From Glandiceps talaboti (taxonomy: Eukaryota; Hemichordata; Enteropneusta; Spengelidae), in NCBI RefSeq assembly GCF_964340395.1, contig NC_135565.1, positions 16,568,209-16,632,208 on the forward strand: 64,000 bases of DNA, read 5' to 3'. Within the stretch, counting starts at the first letter, position 1. Each line of letters starts with the position of its first letter. This document shows, in pieces, positions 12,366 to 24,794 of this stretch. Made by a program: the position numbers and the translations under genes. The notes beneath the pieces were generated by a model. It saw nothing but the letters and a program-made list of their open reading frames with translations, made no database searches and had not been told where the DNA came from.

Positions 12366-12965
12366 CAACGTTGGTGGAAACTAGAAAGCAGTCAACTGGC
12401 TAGGATGTTGTATGAACATCAGTTAAAGTTAATGTCTTCTGTATGCAAATATAGTGAACCATATACACTACTAAATACATGTATACATGTATACATGCAT
12501 ATTAACCAAGAGGTGACTATAACATTTTATCATATAAAAATACAGCTGTTGTGTTCATGACATTTGTCTTCATTATAAAAATAATGTTCGGGTGCAGTCA
12601 ACGAAGCTGTTTTCCAGTGGGCAGGAAATCTTTTTTAATCGGTAGTGGGAGATGAGCAAACAAGGGAGAATTACGACAGGAAAGTCCTGATTTTGATACA
12701 GTGGGAGGGGAAAACATGGAATTGTGAGGGGAGGGTGTATATTGTGTACATCAAAACGAATTGTTGGTATACACAGGGAACCTTGTACATCCTTAGCACT
12801 AGGATGTGCACATCGTAGTACGATATAAAACAAGGTTACAATTTTGACAGCCTATTTTATCTTAAATTGTTTTCAATCATGACACACAATATGTTTCCCT
12901 TTTGACCTATGTACAGAACTATCAAACTCCCATTGGTACTACACTAAACAAGAAAACACATTTAA

Positions 12966-13327
12966 AGAGGAACACCACTCCTGGACATAAAGGCATTTTC
13001 ATGAACTTTGGGTTGTGGAGAGTCATGTCAAAGTTTTACATCACTTACATTGTTTGTGATTTCTGAGAAACATCAATTTGAAGTCGTCCCCTATTTTGGG
13101 GATCTTTGCTGTGGATCACATTGCCTCATGGGAGTCAGCACAAATGTTTATGCAATGGTTGAACAATGAATATTCATGATCCCAAGCAACCTTTACCTTT
13201 GGTGAAAACTTAATGTTTCTCTGAAATTACATACAATGTAGGTGATGTAAAAGTATGACAGGACTCTCCACTCCAGAACCTAAAGTTCCTGAAAATGCCT
13301 TTATGTCCTGGAGTGGTGTTCCCCTTT
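12966..13327. repeat. Palindromic MITE, segment 1 copy
   Basis: Long terminal inverted repeats of about 110 bases: gaggaacaccactcctggac on the left and the complement of cctggagtggtgttcccct on the right, with a core around tgaatattcatgat. No coding capacity. Confidence 0.85.
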
Positions 13328-14065
13328 ACAGAACATAATCTTATTTTTGTGGAAAGAGTACTTGCAATATCTGGTCATATCAAATGATATTCTAAGAATC
13401 TACATTTTATCCTACCTAGTGAGTAGAACTCTTGTTTTGAAGTCAGTGTGTCCTTTAAGTCAAATTGACTTGTCACTGGTTTGTGATATAAATTTCTCTG
13501 GATGCACCAACATTTGGTATTCCCCTATCCCTTACAATGCGGTGACCATTCAGCCCTCTAAGCCAATTTGACACACCGCTGATACACAGCCATTTATTGT
13601 GCCTCGTCAAAATGTGAAATTCTCTCATTATGTGGCAATAAGAACAACTTTGACAAATTTTATGAGCCATTGTCACATATTTATGATATCAAAATATTTG
13701 TGGCTACTAACCCAACCAAGATACCCTATAAAGGTACGAGATCAACTTGAAGTATTGCAGTTCATCATTAAATCATAAAATCATTCTTCAGAACCAATAG
13801 TTTATGAAAATGAAGTGACATTTCCTTTTAAAGGCCAGGGTTTCAATCCCAGGTTCTTGTATTAGTGTTATCTTAGGAATGGAACCGTCAGGATAACATA
13901 GAATCTTTCTGTTGTTCGGGACCAACTTTTTCTATCACTTTGACAGAAAACTGTTTTTTTTCACAATTAAATTATAATCCTGATCCAAACCAGATCTTTT
14001 AATTACAAATTATAAGAGCAGTTCTGTGGATTGATATTTTAGTGAGTAGCATATTTTCTACAAAC

Positions 14066-14188
14066 CTTCAAAAGTTCATCGGATTTTGAACCTCTGGTGA
14101 TAAACACAAGTTTGTTTGCCTGATGTCCATTATCTCCAGTATTTGCTTGGCAACAGGATGTGTACACAGTTGTGCACATTCATGGTAC
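14066..14188 (-). pseudogene. Decayed copy of UMPS exon 5 (segment 1)
   Basis: Third relative of exon 5 (CAQLCTHPVAKQILEIMDIR, then QTNLCLSPEV), with the same one-base loss as the segment 2 copy, so that change predates their separation. No exon 6-10 cassette follows it; that part was deleted from segment 1. Confidence 0.83.
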
Positions 14189-16125
14189 CTAAAACTCAAT
14201 TTTTACTTGCTTACTAAACACTGGTACATGTATGTACATATATCCATGTAAATTGACAAGGGAACTTACACAGATTTCCTCTCTGATTGACAGAATTGTC
14301 TGACTAACTGATGACAATTCGTATTACATTTCATTTTGATTAATCATAACAGTTTAAGTGAAGTTTAGAGAAAAAATACTACAACTGTGTTAAAATGTTA
14401 CAACTGGTTTGACCTCATCACGTCATAAGTTTGTATGACTGTACAGTGTATCAATGGAATACTGCAGGGGATGCAAAAAATGAGTTTAAAATGCTTATAA
14501 AAACAAAAGAAATTATATTTTTGAACTGTGGTGGTATGGAATACTGTAAACCTGGTGCATTTGTATATGCACGGACATGTTTCCAGAAAACAAAAAAAGT
14601 CATTTTTCAAAACTGTGATGGCAGCATACACTGACATATTTGCAGTTTCCAGCACTGTATCTACAACAATAACATCGTGTACTATAATGTGAATTTACAC
14701 TTCACATTAGAACAAAAGAAATCATATTTCTAAACTGTAGTGGCGGCATACACTGACATGTTTTCAGTCTATGTGACATTTGAATCATGGTACACTAAAT
14801 AGTTATGTCTTTGTAACTTTGGAAACTTATAATAACTAACGGAATTTGGTACAATTCGGTGTCCTCAAAAATCAAATATACCACCAAGATGTTTTACAAT
14901 TGCTGACATCAGACCGTGCACAAATGGAACCTACGGTAAACAAAGAAAGTAAACAACTGAATTGGATTAATAACACTTGGCATAGCATGTTGGAACAGAG
15001 ACTTGTATTACACACCATGGTTTGACAAGAACAGTTTTATGGCCTCTTTATGTGTACATGAAATGCCAGGGGAATTGGAAATTTGTTTGTGAAAGAGACA
15101 TATTATATAACGTGGTCATAAAACTCACTACATATCAAATGATGAAATGTAATAAAAGTCTCCGTACTTCCAACATGCTTGGCCAAGTGTTACTAATCAA
15201 ATTGAGTTGTTTACTTTCCCTATCTCTAACAGGTTCAGTTTGTCCATGGTCTGATGTCGGCAGTTGTACAAACTAACGAGGCTCTCTTAATACAGTGATG
15301 CAGGAATTTATAACGTCCATTTTATCAGCAATAAAAAAAATGACATCATGTAAATAAACAAATGTTGATAAACACATGTAAATTGTTTTATATTATTCAT
15401 ATTCAATTTAATACAATAATTAGTCATCAATGAATTATTTGTGGTCACTTACAAAAATAAAAAGAAGTTGGTGTGCAACACTTGTGCAGCTTAATACATT
15501 ACAAGACCATAATCTGACCATGCTGATAGCCAGTTCACAAATGTTGTCTGAGAGGGCACTATTTCAATATCAAAAGGGCTCACATGCGTTTTACATATCT
15601 AAGTTTCGCTTTAATTTATTGCAGAAAAATAGATAATTTTAATTAGTAGGGCAGAAAGAAATATTTTTGTCTAAAGGCAGTTTTAAAAAAATGTAAGTTT
15701 TGATGAAAGCACAAATTGGATGTGAAATGACATAAATATAGTTTCTCAAACTTTTGACTTAAAATCACACATGGGTATGGTTTTTATCGTTTATAGGTGA
15801 AATCTTCCGGGTTACTGATGTAGTAAGAAAACTTTTACACCTGTCACCTTATTGTTGGTAAATACATAATGTACATGGGAATGAGACAGACAATATCATT
15901 TGATAAGTTGAGAGAAAATAGATCAACTTGCCATGTGAAGAAGAAGGGTTGAAATCATTAGACGAAACCAGAAGATAATTCAGAAATGTTTTTTTTATTG
16001 TTAATAATACATTTTTGACGATTATTAACATCCACTTGCTACATTTATCTTGCTACAAGATACAGAACACAATTGGATATCCCCCCCCCTCCATATTGCG
16101 CCCCACCACAATATTTTCCTTCTTT

Positions 16126-16337
16126 CACGCTGTAGAAATAAGAATAAACTAAGTGGCCTTCTTCGTATGGGCTTGTGTCATGCTGTAGAAATAAGAATAA
16201 ACTAGGTGGCCTTCATGTTATGGGCTTGTGTCATGCTGTAGAAATAAGAATAAACTAAGTGGCCTTCATGTTATGGGCTTGTGTCATGCTGTAGAAATAA
16301 GAATAAACTAAGTGGCCTTCTTGTAATGGGCCAGTGA
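16126..16337 (+). repeat. 53-base minisatellite, four units
   Basis: Units begin catgctgtagaaataagaat at 16126, 16179, 16232 and 16285, exactly 53 bases apart. The same array has about three irregular units in segment 3 (28956-29118). Confidence 0.95.
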
Positions 16338-17034
16338 TAAACAATAAACATTGCATAACAATGATAAGTTGTTATCTTTTTACAATGTCCATTTACTTCA
16401 CTTCTGAATAAGGAATTCCAGGCATGGAGCTCGTAATAGAAAGACCAGGCAAGACTAGGCCCAATACATACGACGTGTAATCTATAACTGAGTATAGAGG
16501 TTATGGTGATAAAATAATTGTTCTATAGATTGTGATTTTATTCAAAGCAAAATGATTAAATATGACATGTACACTTAGTTCACTGTAAACAACATGTAAG
16601 TTGTGTATCATAGCCTTCATATTATAAACCATTAAAACGATGAAGTTAACATTAGGGTTAGGGATATAGAGAGTACAGGCTATGTTGTTGAAATGATTAC
16701 ACAGGTATTATCTATAGTAAAGTAGTTATCACAGTGAAAATGGGCTAGATGTTGAAACCATGTTGAAAGGTTGGCTTGATACTGAAAGATGGGCTTGATG
16801 TGATGTTGTGCCCTGTGTTCTAATGAAGAAGTTCAGTTTCCAAGCTGTTATGTTTTCTAGCCATAGATTGTCCATCAAGTGTACCAAACAAACATGAATA
16901 CTACATGCAATGAAAATTCTATTTCATGGGCCTATGGCAGTAGTTTTTTAAAATATGAAATTCTTGACTTTCAACATGGTCCTACAAGTATATTTCTTAT
17001 AACAGAATGTCCCAAAATAATGGCTCTATAGTAT

Positions 17035-18856
17035 TTAAAGTGTAAACTCTATATGTTGGTTTTGGTAAGCTCTATAGCCTGCTTCTTTGAACTCTTTGGC
17101 AGCACTGGCAGGATCATCGGCCTGAAATATAATAACAGTAAAAATGACATAAAATTAGGTTTGTAAAATATTGACAGTAATGTAATCAGAAAATATTAAA
17201 TATATGTTTTCAGTGAGATAAACATATCCTTTGTAACTGTACTGGGTGGGTGTATAATTATAAGTATAATTTTTTTGTACAACATTGGGTTGTAGAAGCC
17301 GTAATTTGTAGGTAGTAAATATTATTTAAAAATCTGTACATGTAAAAGTGTTTTAAATATTCCACACTTTTGAAATCATTCACTCTCACCTTGTAAATAC
17401 CACGTCCCACAATAATCACATCAGTTCCTCTGTTTGTTACTACTTCCTCTGGTGTTAAATATTGCTGACCTAGGGTGTCACCTCCACCACCTAGCTGGAC
17501 ACCTAAAATCAAATTAGAGTGAACAATTTGCAGTAAAAAAATGTATTTTTGTGCTTTATATTTGTTAAAAGAACAAACAGCATAAAAGTATAAGGTAAAT
17601 AAAGAAATAGCATCAAGTTTCCTACATCAGATTTTAATCAGATTGGCGTTGGAGTAAAGTTCTCTTTGGAACTATTTTTCTTACCTGGTGTCATGTGGAT
17701 AAATCTTGGGTCATTAGTGTGTCGTGAGGTGCATATAAACCCCATCACAAAATCAGCATTGTCTTCTGCCATCTTGACAGATGCTGCAGAAGTAGAGATA
17801 ATACAAAATTTCAATTAATTCCACTTTTGTTTGGAATATGTAGCACAACTTTAGAGATGCTTTAGTGTAACTGACTACATTTTTATGACGACATCATCTC
17901 TCACTGGTTAAATACAAACCTTTGGTATAAACTCCAGTAGCTAGGGGGCTTTGTGAAATCTTCATATCTGAGGCATGCTTAGCTCCAGGATAAAAGTCAA
18001 AAGTCATGATATTAAGACTCCATCTGTCATTGGTTAAATACTTTTTTTTATACATACCCTTGGTATAATCTCCAGTAGCTAGGGTGCCTTGTGAACTCAT
18101 TCCAGCAATCAATAAACACCCTCTTTGTTTGGGTAGACCAATCTCTTTAAGTCCTTTGATAATTCCTTCACCTGGTACAGTGTGAGCATTTACTATATGA
18201 GCCCAGTCACTGATTTTATATATACCCTGGCTGTACTGATGTTTTACTGTGTTACCAATGTCAGCAAATTTCCTACAAAGAGAACATACCAACTACTGTA
18301 GTTAATAGAATATAAATATGTTTACAGTATACAGCCAAGCAGTTGTTAGCACCCTTTGAGAGAGGGTTCTGAGTTTTGATCCTAGGTGGCACTGATATAG
18401 CTGCTGACTAACCATTGCATTCAGTTTGAATTTAGTAATAATGATGAACATCTCTTGACTGATTTGTTCACCCCTATATTTTCACACATTTGGTTTGGTT
18501 CAATCATTTTCTATTGTTAGTTAGGAACTAAGATCACAAAATGGGTGAATAGCTAGTGTAAAGGTGTTTACTCATAATGTATTATGTATAACTAGGCAAG
18601 CATAAAATTATGACAGCTTGAACCATAGACATGGAGAAGATATCTTCCTTATCTGCACTTGTACTTTCCTTTGAAAGTCATTTCAAATTTACTATAAACT
18701 ATAATCAAGAAAGTTGACTCACCTGTCTTCAAAAATCAAGAAATTGTGTTTCTCCGCCAGCTCTTGAAGACTTTTAATGAAATCTTGACTGAAATCTTCC
18801 AAGACATCTATATGTGTCTTGAGAAGACAAATGTGTGGTCCTACAGAATCTGTAAG
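17035..18856 (-). CDS. UMPS: Second UMPS terminal cassette (A): exons 6-10 of OMP decarboxylase
   Basis: A complete duplicate of exons 6 to 10: 18856-18723, 18272-18058, 17783-17685, 17502-17390, 17121-17035, all with intact GT/AG ends and phases. It encodes the same 215 residues as cassette B with only silent differences that I can see (for example in exons 6 and 10), including [24 protein letters not shown] and the TAA stop. It has no intact exon 5 of its own: the neighbouring exon 5 copy (28129-28258) lacks one base. It could be reached by splicing from the intact exon 5 over cassette B, giving the same protein with another 3' UTR, or it may be a remnant. On its own it lacks the first decarboxylase exon and any start codon. 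Confidence 0.88.
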
Positions 18857-19034
18857 CTATAATGTAAGAATAAACTTTTTAAGATTCTGTAAGTGACAAT
18901 GGGGTGAGATCAATAGTTCAATATAGGATAAAAAATTGAATTCTTTTAATTAGGCCTCAACCCCCACCCCCTAATATTAATTAAATTGGCCAAAATTGAT
19001 AATTGTTTCAGACAGCACAATCAATTTCAAATCA

Positions 19035-19303
19035 GTATGTAGTAGTATGTAGTACTATGAATACAAAGCCAGTATGTAGTAGTAAGTAGTGCTATGAATA
19101 CAAAGTCAGTATGTAGTAGTATGTAGCACTATGAATACAAAGCCAGTATGTAGTAGTATGTAGTGCTATGAATACAAAGCCAGTATGTAGTAGTATGTAG
19201 TGCTATGAATACAAAGCCAGTATGTAGTAATATGTAGCACTATGAATACAAAGCCAGTATGTAGTAGTATGTAGTGCTATGAATACAAAGCCAGTATGTA
19301 GTG
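19035..19303 (+). repeat. 37-base minisatellite, about seven units
   Basis: Unit gtatgtagtagtatgtagtg followed by ctatgaatacaaagcca. It lies in the intron just upstream, in gene sense, of exon 6 of cassette A. Segment 3 has a shorter, irregular version at 31867-32090. Confidence 0.95.
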
Positions 19304-20809
19304 AGGAAAAAATAGTTCTTTTATTGACATTTGAATGTACTTAGTATTCAAGTGCCATGCAAGATACTATAGCCAAAATTCTTCCATTTCTCAATTTGAC
19401 TGTCAGACAGTTTTAGAAATATTTGTATTTAGGGGTACAAAACAGATCGATTAAAAGTAAAATAATTTTTGTACAATGATAACTAAAATGCGCCCCCCCC
19501 CCAACTGAAAAAATACCTTTTCTATATCCTACAACACCACAACTGATCACACCCCTAATGAATCCAATGTACATATAGTTGCACCAGAGATGGTATGGCT
19601 CCATGGACAGTTGGGCAAGTATAAAGGGTTGAACCATTATTTTGAGAGGGGTGTTAAATGGAAACAGGGAAACTTAAAGTGGCCATATGGATGATAAATT
19701 AGGTATTGGATTTTTAATTCATAAAACATATTTATCATGTTTTTCTACTTGAACCCCCCCCCCACACACACACACATACATACACACCAAACACAGACCG
19801 CTACACTATACCATATGTGTGGCACAGCTGAATATCAGTTCATTTGGATAGTTATCATGGTTTTCAGATGACCCTGTCTGACCTGTCTTCAAAGATACTA
19901 GTATTCAAATCTGTACACCAGTTCTATAGATGACCATGTCAATTCAACATTTTGTTATATCCTTGTCAAATAGAAGCAATACAAATACTAAGTATACCGG
20001 TACAACAGAAGTGTGCATGACTCTTGGCTAAAAAGTTCAAATCAGTTTATATAAGTTTGGTAGCCAACACGTAAAACAATATCTTGATTTCAGTTGTACA
20101 AAGGTAACATGACTAGGTTGGTAGGTACAAACATGTAGTAAACAAATGATTGATAACTGAAATGGTTAATTAGTTTAGATACCAAGTATTTCAAGTAGAC
20201 ATTTTTTTATCTATCTGATATCTGTCTGATATTTCAAGTGAAAAAATCTTTTGTTGTAATCATTGTACGACCCAGTGTGCAGTAAACTAAATATTAATCA
20301 CATCATGGTACACAGCTGCTAGACCCCTTGGTCAATTCTTCTTCAATACTTCACTGAAAGTGACTATGGGTCACACAGAAGGCTGTACACCAGAGATACT
20401 GTCATCCACGGCTTTTTATTCCTTCAACCTGCCAAGGGAAGATCAGGGTCTTACTACAAGACTGAACTTAGGATATACACTATACATGTAATGTACACAA
20501 CATCGATTTTACCAACCCAAGCATTGTCAAAACACACCTGAGTTTATTTACTGTTGATAAGGTTGATAAATTACTGAATCACAAGTACAAGGTACTGCAT
20601 GTCTCCCAGAGAATGCAATGTTGACTACATCACATGACATTTGACCCAGTCACAGGACCCTTATGTCACTAAATATAAGATTAGTATCCATGGTACCTAG
20701 GACACAAACAAACAAGACACAATCACAGCAAAGACAATCTGAACACACTTGGGGAGTGCAATTACAGTTCCATATTTAGTTGGGTTGTACTGACTATGTT
20801 GAAGACATC
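19304..20809 (+). other. 5' flank of TRIM copy 2
   Basis: Nearly collinear with 32091-33600 before copy 3. Contains poly-C tracts, a CA tract and a degraded element tail (about 19758-19850), then the presumed promoter. No extra gene recognised. Confidence 0.55.
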
Positions 20810-23224
20810 ATGGCGACCGCAGCACCAGATTTGGACACATTCCTGGCTGAATTTGGTGAGGATTTTCTTTCTTGTTCAATTTGTTTAGAGCAGTACAAGA
20901 ATCCCAAAATACTACCATGTCAACACACCTTTTGTCAGGATTGTTTGGTTACATTAGTCAAGAAAACTGGCAAACTAGATTGTTCTACGTGTGACACACC
21001 ATGTGAACTAGAAGAAGGTGGCGTGTATGGACTGCAAGACAACTTCTTCATGAACTCACTCCTTGATCTCGTTAAAAACACAAAAGCAAGTGATGTGTCA
21101 GAACCAGGACTTTGTGAAGGGTGTGAAGAAAACACAGCAACACACAGATGCATTGATTGCAGCTCAAATTTTTGCTCAATTTGTACCAAGACACACAGAA
21201 GAATGGTAGTGACAAGAAACCACAATGTTGTTGAACTTGAGGAGTTCAAAGAAGTCAAAACCACTAGTCGGTTGCTACGGCAACAAAACGTCTACTGCAA
21301 CATACATCCTGAGAATGCAGTCAAATATTTCTGTGAGACCTGTCAAGTCACTATGTGTACTGACTGTGCCATGATTAAACATCGTAGTGAGAAACATGTC
21401 CACAGAGAACTGAAAGATGTGGCAAATGAGTACATCACACAGTTGAAAGAATTGGTGGCAAAGCTGAGAAGGAAAGAAAAAGAAACTGAAAGATGCAAGT
21501 CAGAAGCCAAACAGACCAAAGATAGACTACAAGTAAAGTGTCTGGGAGAAGAAAAGAAGGTGAGAAAGAAAGCCGAAGAGATGGTACAGAAAATAAGGAA
21601 GGAAGAGAAGAGATTGGTAGAGGAGCTGAAGACAGAGTATGGACAGAAAGTGAAAACTACTGAAGTCCAAATAGATGAATGGGAAATGAAACATGGCAAT
21701 ATCTCTAGTACATGTGGTTATCTAGAAACATTCATGCATCATGGAGGTGCTGCCCAGCTGATGTCCAACAAACAAGACACAGTATGTCATATTCAAAGTC
21801 TTATCGCCATGGATATCAAACAACAAACCAAACCTGAAGAGGTAGAGTTCAGACCCTCTGCAGACCTGTCTAAGAAAGGCATGCTGGGATTGTTGCAGAG
21901 AACAACAGATAGTATGGATGACACTACTCCAAGCAAAGGAACCAAGCCTGTCGGACATCATGTCGCTATGGCAACAGCTGAATCTAGCCCTACAACATCA
22001 CCTGCTGATGCGAAGAAGTCAACAGATAGTTCTGGCAGTGGCAGTGTTGTAAAACCTAAAAGTAATGACATCTGTGCAGCACAGTGTGTTGTTGAAAAAG
22101 TTCCAGCTACGCTATTGGAAGATGAATCAGGTGACATAGTGATCAGAACCAAAGACAGACAGGGAAGACAAGTCATACCAATACCACCTGTATCAACTGA
22201 GATGACTAAACCGGATGGAACACGACAAGATGTCAAAGTAACTGACAACAGAGATGGTACACTCACTTTCACTGTCAGAGGAGAAATGGAAGGCAGAAAC
22301 CATGTTACCATGGCAATAGGAGATCAACCAATACCAGGATCTCCTTTCAGTATTGTTGTGAATAGAAGACTGGTGAAGACCCTAGGAAAGATTGGTAGAG
22401 GGAAAAGAGAATTTAATGGTCCATACAGTGTTACCATGAATAAAAGGAGACAACATGTGGTTGCTGATTGGGGTAACAACAGGATGCAAGTAGTAGATAG
22501 GGATGGCAATCATGTAAGAAATTTTACATTCACACAGTTTAAGAATACCTTCTATCCAATTGATGTAGCAGTGTCTGATGATGGTAACTACTTCATGACA
22601 GATTACGAGAACCATCAAATTGTTGTAAGCGATGAGAATGGTAAACTACTCAGATGCTTTGGACAGAATGAACTGAAGTATCCACGTGGGATCGCCATCA
22701 GCCCTGTAGATGGCGCTGTCTATGTCACAGAATGGGATGGAAAAATAAGTGATACTACTGACAAGACAAGACACTGTGTCAAGAAATACACCCAGGATGG
22801 TAAATACATCTCAACATTTGGTAAATTTGGAAGTGGACAGAGTGAATTCAGTGCCCCAAAACATCTAGGTATAAGCAGACAAGGTTTGATTTATGTACCA
22901 GACAAAAACAATGGTCGTGTACAAGTATTCAATGAAGACTGCCAATTTGTATTTCAGTTTGGTCAGTTTGGAGAAGAGCCTGGTCAACTGAAATGGCCAC
23001 AGGGAGCAGCTGTTGACAATGCTGGAAATGTGTACATCACAGAGCAAGGTAATAGAAGAGTTCAGAAGTTTAACAGTAAAGGTAAATTCATATGCCGCAT
23101 TGACAGTGATGATGCAGGACTGATGTGGCCTTGTGGGGTAGCAGTAACAGATGACATACCAGCTAAGGTTATTGTGGCAGAGCACGACTGTAGCTGTCTG
23201 AAGGTTTTCATACAGTTGCAGTGA
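20810..23224 (+). CDS. TRIM2/3-class TRIM-NHL protein, copy 2 (804 aa, intronless)
   Basis: Same architecture as copy 1: C3HC4 RING with all eight ligands, B-box 1 (CEGC, CIDC, CSIC), B-box 2, coiled coil, filamin Ig domain and C-terminal NHL propeller. The start is the ATG of MATAAPDLD. An out-of-frame ATG lies 14 bases upstream (20796), which could lower initiation. Its N-terminal third, including the linker PCELEEGGV and the whole 5' flank, is closest to copy 3. Its last NHL blades differ from both others (for example VAEHDCSCLKVF where copies 1 and 3 have VADYQGNCLKVF). It lies between a second UMPS terminal exon cassette on its left and a decayed UMPS exon 5 on its right, both on the opposite strand. 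The frame is intact, so it is probably expressed. Its target is unknown. Confidence 0.93.
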   Translation: MATAAPDLDTFLAEFGEDFLSCSICLEQYKNPKILPCQHTFCQDCLVTLVKKTGKLDCSTCDTPCELEEGGVYGLQDNFFMNSLLDLVKNTKASDVSEPGLCEGCEENTATHRCIDCSSNFCSICTKTHRRMVVTRNHNVVELEEFKEVKTTSRLLRQQNVYCNIHPENAVKYFCETCQVTMCTDCAMIKHRSEKHVHRELKDVANEYITQLKELVAKLRRKEKETERCKSEAKQTKDRLQVKCLGEEKKVRKKAEEMVQKIRKEEKRLVEELKTEYGQKVKTTEVQIDEWEMKHGNISSTCGYLETFMHHGGAAQLMSNKQDTVCHIQSLIAMDIKQQTKPEEVEFRPSADLSKKGMLGLLQRTTDSMDDTTPSKGTKPVGHHVAMATAESSPTTSPADAKKSTDSSGSGSVVKPKSNDICAAQCVVEKVPATLLEDESGDIVIRTKDRQGRQVIPIPPVSTEMTKPDGTRQDVKVTDNRDGTLTFTVRGEMEGRNHVTMAIGDQPIPGSPFSIVVNRRLVKTLGKIGRGKREFNGPYSVTMNKRRQHVVADWGNNRMQVVDRDGNHVRNFTFTQFKNTFYPIDVAVSDDGNYFMTDYENHQIVVSDENGKLLRCFGQNELKYPRGIAISPVDGAVYVTEWDGKISDTTDKTRHCVKKYTQDGKYISTFGKFGSGQSEFSAPKHLGISRQGLIYVPDKNNGRVQVFNEDCQFVFQFGQFGEEPGQLKWPQGAAVDNAGNVYITEQGNRRVQKFNSKGKFICRIDSDDAGLMWPCGVAVTDDIPAKVIVAEHDCSCLKVFIQLQ

Positions 23225-23608
23225 AGAGTGCAGTTCTGTGTATGCAAAGATGAAGAACCATATATACCCTGACATGTATCCATAGCAACTCAAAGATAAT
23301 GAAACTACATTATAAAACATATGCATTGGAAAGTACAGACATTATGGTCAGAACTCTACAAGAAGTACACAAAAACACACCTGCTAAGATGATTATTAAA
23401 TTGGTCATGTCACTGTCTGAAGGTTTTTACATGGTGAAGAAGTAACAGTCCTATCACCCCTGTGTATGCAAATATAAAGAATCGTACACTGAACTGTAAC
23501 CATAGCAACTCACAAGTGATAAGACAGCCATTGAAGTGTAAAATACAAATGACATGGAAAATACTGAGTTAAATACTAAAGCTAGCTATTGATGACATAT
23601 TATATAAT

Positions 23609-24270
23609 GTCCCTCTGGAAGTGCGCCAGTCACCCAGCCTTGATATTTTTAAGAAGTGCATCATAACTGGCTCCCTGTAGCGTAGTGGTTAGCGCACAGG
23701 ATTAGCAGTCGGGAGGTCATGGATTTTTCTGTGAATGACCCAAACCCAGGGTGAGTGTTCTACAGACTCGATGGGTAGGCTGTATCACTCAGCCGTGTCT
23801 CACTCACAAGACGAGTGCGAATTTGGACTCCTGGAGTAATGACTCGAAAAGTTGGGGTCGATTACTCACACGGAGCCCGCAGGTGCTATGTTTGCCGGGC
23901 CTGGGTGACTCTGGGATAGCCTGTGGACTGACTGGGAAAGCCTTGACAGTTCCGCAGCAACGTGATATAGAGCATGCTACATAGCCCTGTCACATAGTCC
24001 CAAACACAGATGGATCTCTGTAGCATTTGTGTTTGTTTGTGTGTATTTGTCTGCATAACAGAAAATCGCTGGGAGGAATTCCCAGCACAAAAATTTAAAA
24101 AAAAAAGTTTAACATTTAAAAAAAAAAAGAAGCGCATCAAGACTTATCTGTTTAGCAGCGCCTACTCAGTGACATCTCTATATACCCACACTTTTGTAAA
24201 GCGCCATTGAACATTACTATATAGTGGAGTTTGGCGCTATATAAATCTCTTTGATTGATTGATTGAGTGA
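23609..24270 (+). mobile_element. LINE 3' end, split by a SINE
   Basis: The left piece (23609-23650) reads NVPLEVRQSPSLDIFKK and the right piece (from about 24127) reads KRIKTYLFSSAYS, the typical C-terminus of a non-LTR reverse transcriptase. After a stop follows the 3' tail gcgctatataaatc and a ttga repeat. Only the last part of the element is present. It is absent from segments 1 and 3. Confidence 0.8.
23664..24126 (+). mobile_element. tRNA-derived SINE inserted in the LINE
   Basis: Starts with a tRNA-like head (gtagcgtagtggttagcgca, the A box), followed by a weak B-box region, a unique body of about 350 bases and A-rich tails. It is flanked by a 13-base target duplication, aagaagtgcatca at 23651 and aagaagcgcatca at 24127, with one mismatch. 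Confidence 0.85.
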
Positions 24271-24794
24271 TTACCAATAAGGTGTATTAAGTTACAACAA
24301 CATTTAATTGACGAAAAAATGGGGGAGGTTTAATACTTCCCATAAATTGGGCTATACATTATACATGTATGTGCCATCCTTTGGGGTGTGTTATCTAATA
24401 TTTTTGTCTAAAATGGGGTTTGTTTGATTGTCTTTGAGGTGAACATCTGCAATGGGGTCCACTCTACACTATTTTTGATTTCGTTTGGTCACCGGTCTAA
24501 AATGATGTCCTTGAAGGAAACGTGACATCCACATCATAAATACTCAGCTAATTCTCCCTAGCTGATATTTTGCGATCATTTGGCAGTTATATGGATATAG
24601 TTATATAGAGTATCTCTTCAAAGGCTTGTTTTTAGATATTGTCCCGTCATACATTGTAATGTTAGCTGCACATGTGTATCACTGCATTCATTGTTCAAGA
24701 TTGAGGCTGACATTGTTGACCCGATGGAGCATTTCATCAACCTGTATTGTCTAAAATGGGATATTAATTGTTGTTCAAGATGGCCAATGGCATT

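Larger units (their letters stand above)
13328..17034. other. Between TRIM copy 1 and UMPS cassette A
   Basis: Holds the decayed exon 5 (14066-14188), a stretch like UMPS intron 3 (14210-14880), the junction of segments 1 and 2 (about 15275) and a 53-base minisatellite (16126-16337). A minus-strand AATAAA near 16535 could serve cassette A. No other gene seen. Confidence 0.6.

Noticed and set aside
16650-16670. Telomere-like ttagggttaggg (also at 29438)
   Set aside because: Only two units inside ordinary duplicated sequence; not a telomere.
23664-23740. A tRNA gene
   Set aside because: Only the A-box half is good; the B-box side is degraded and the sequence runs into a SINE body with a target duplication.
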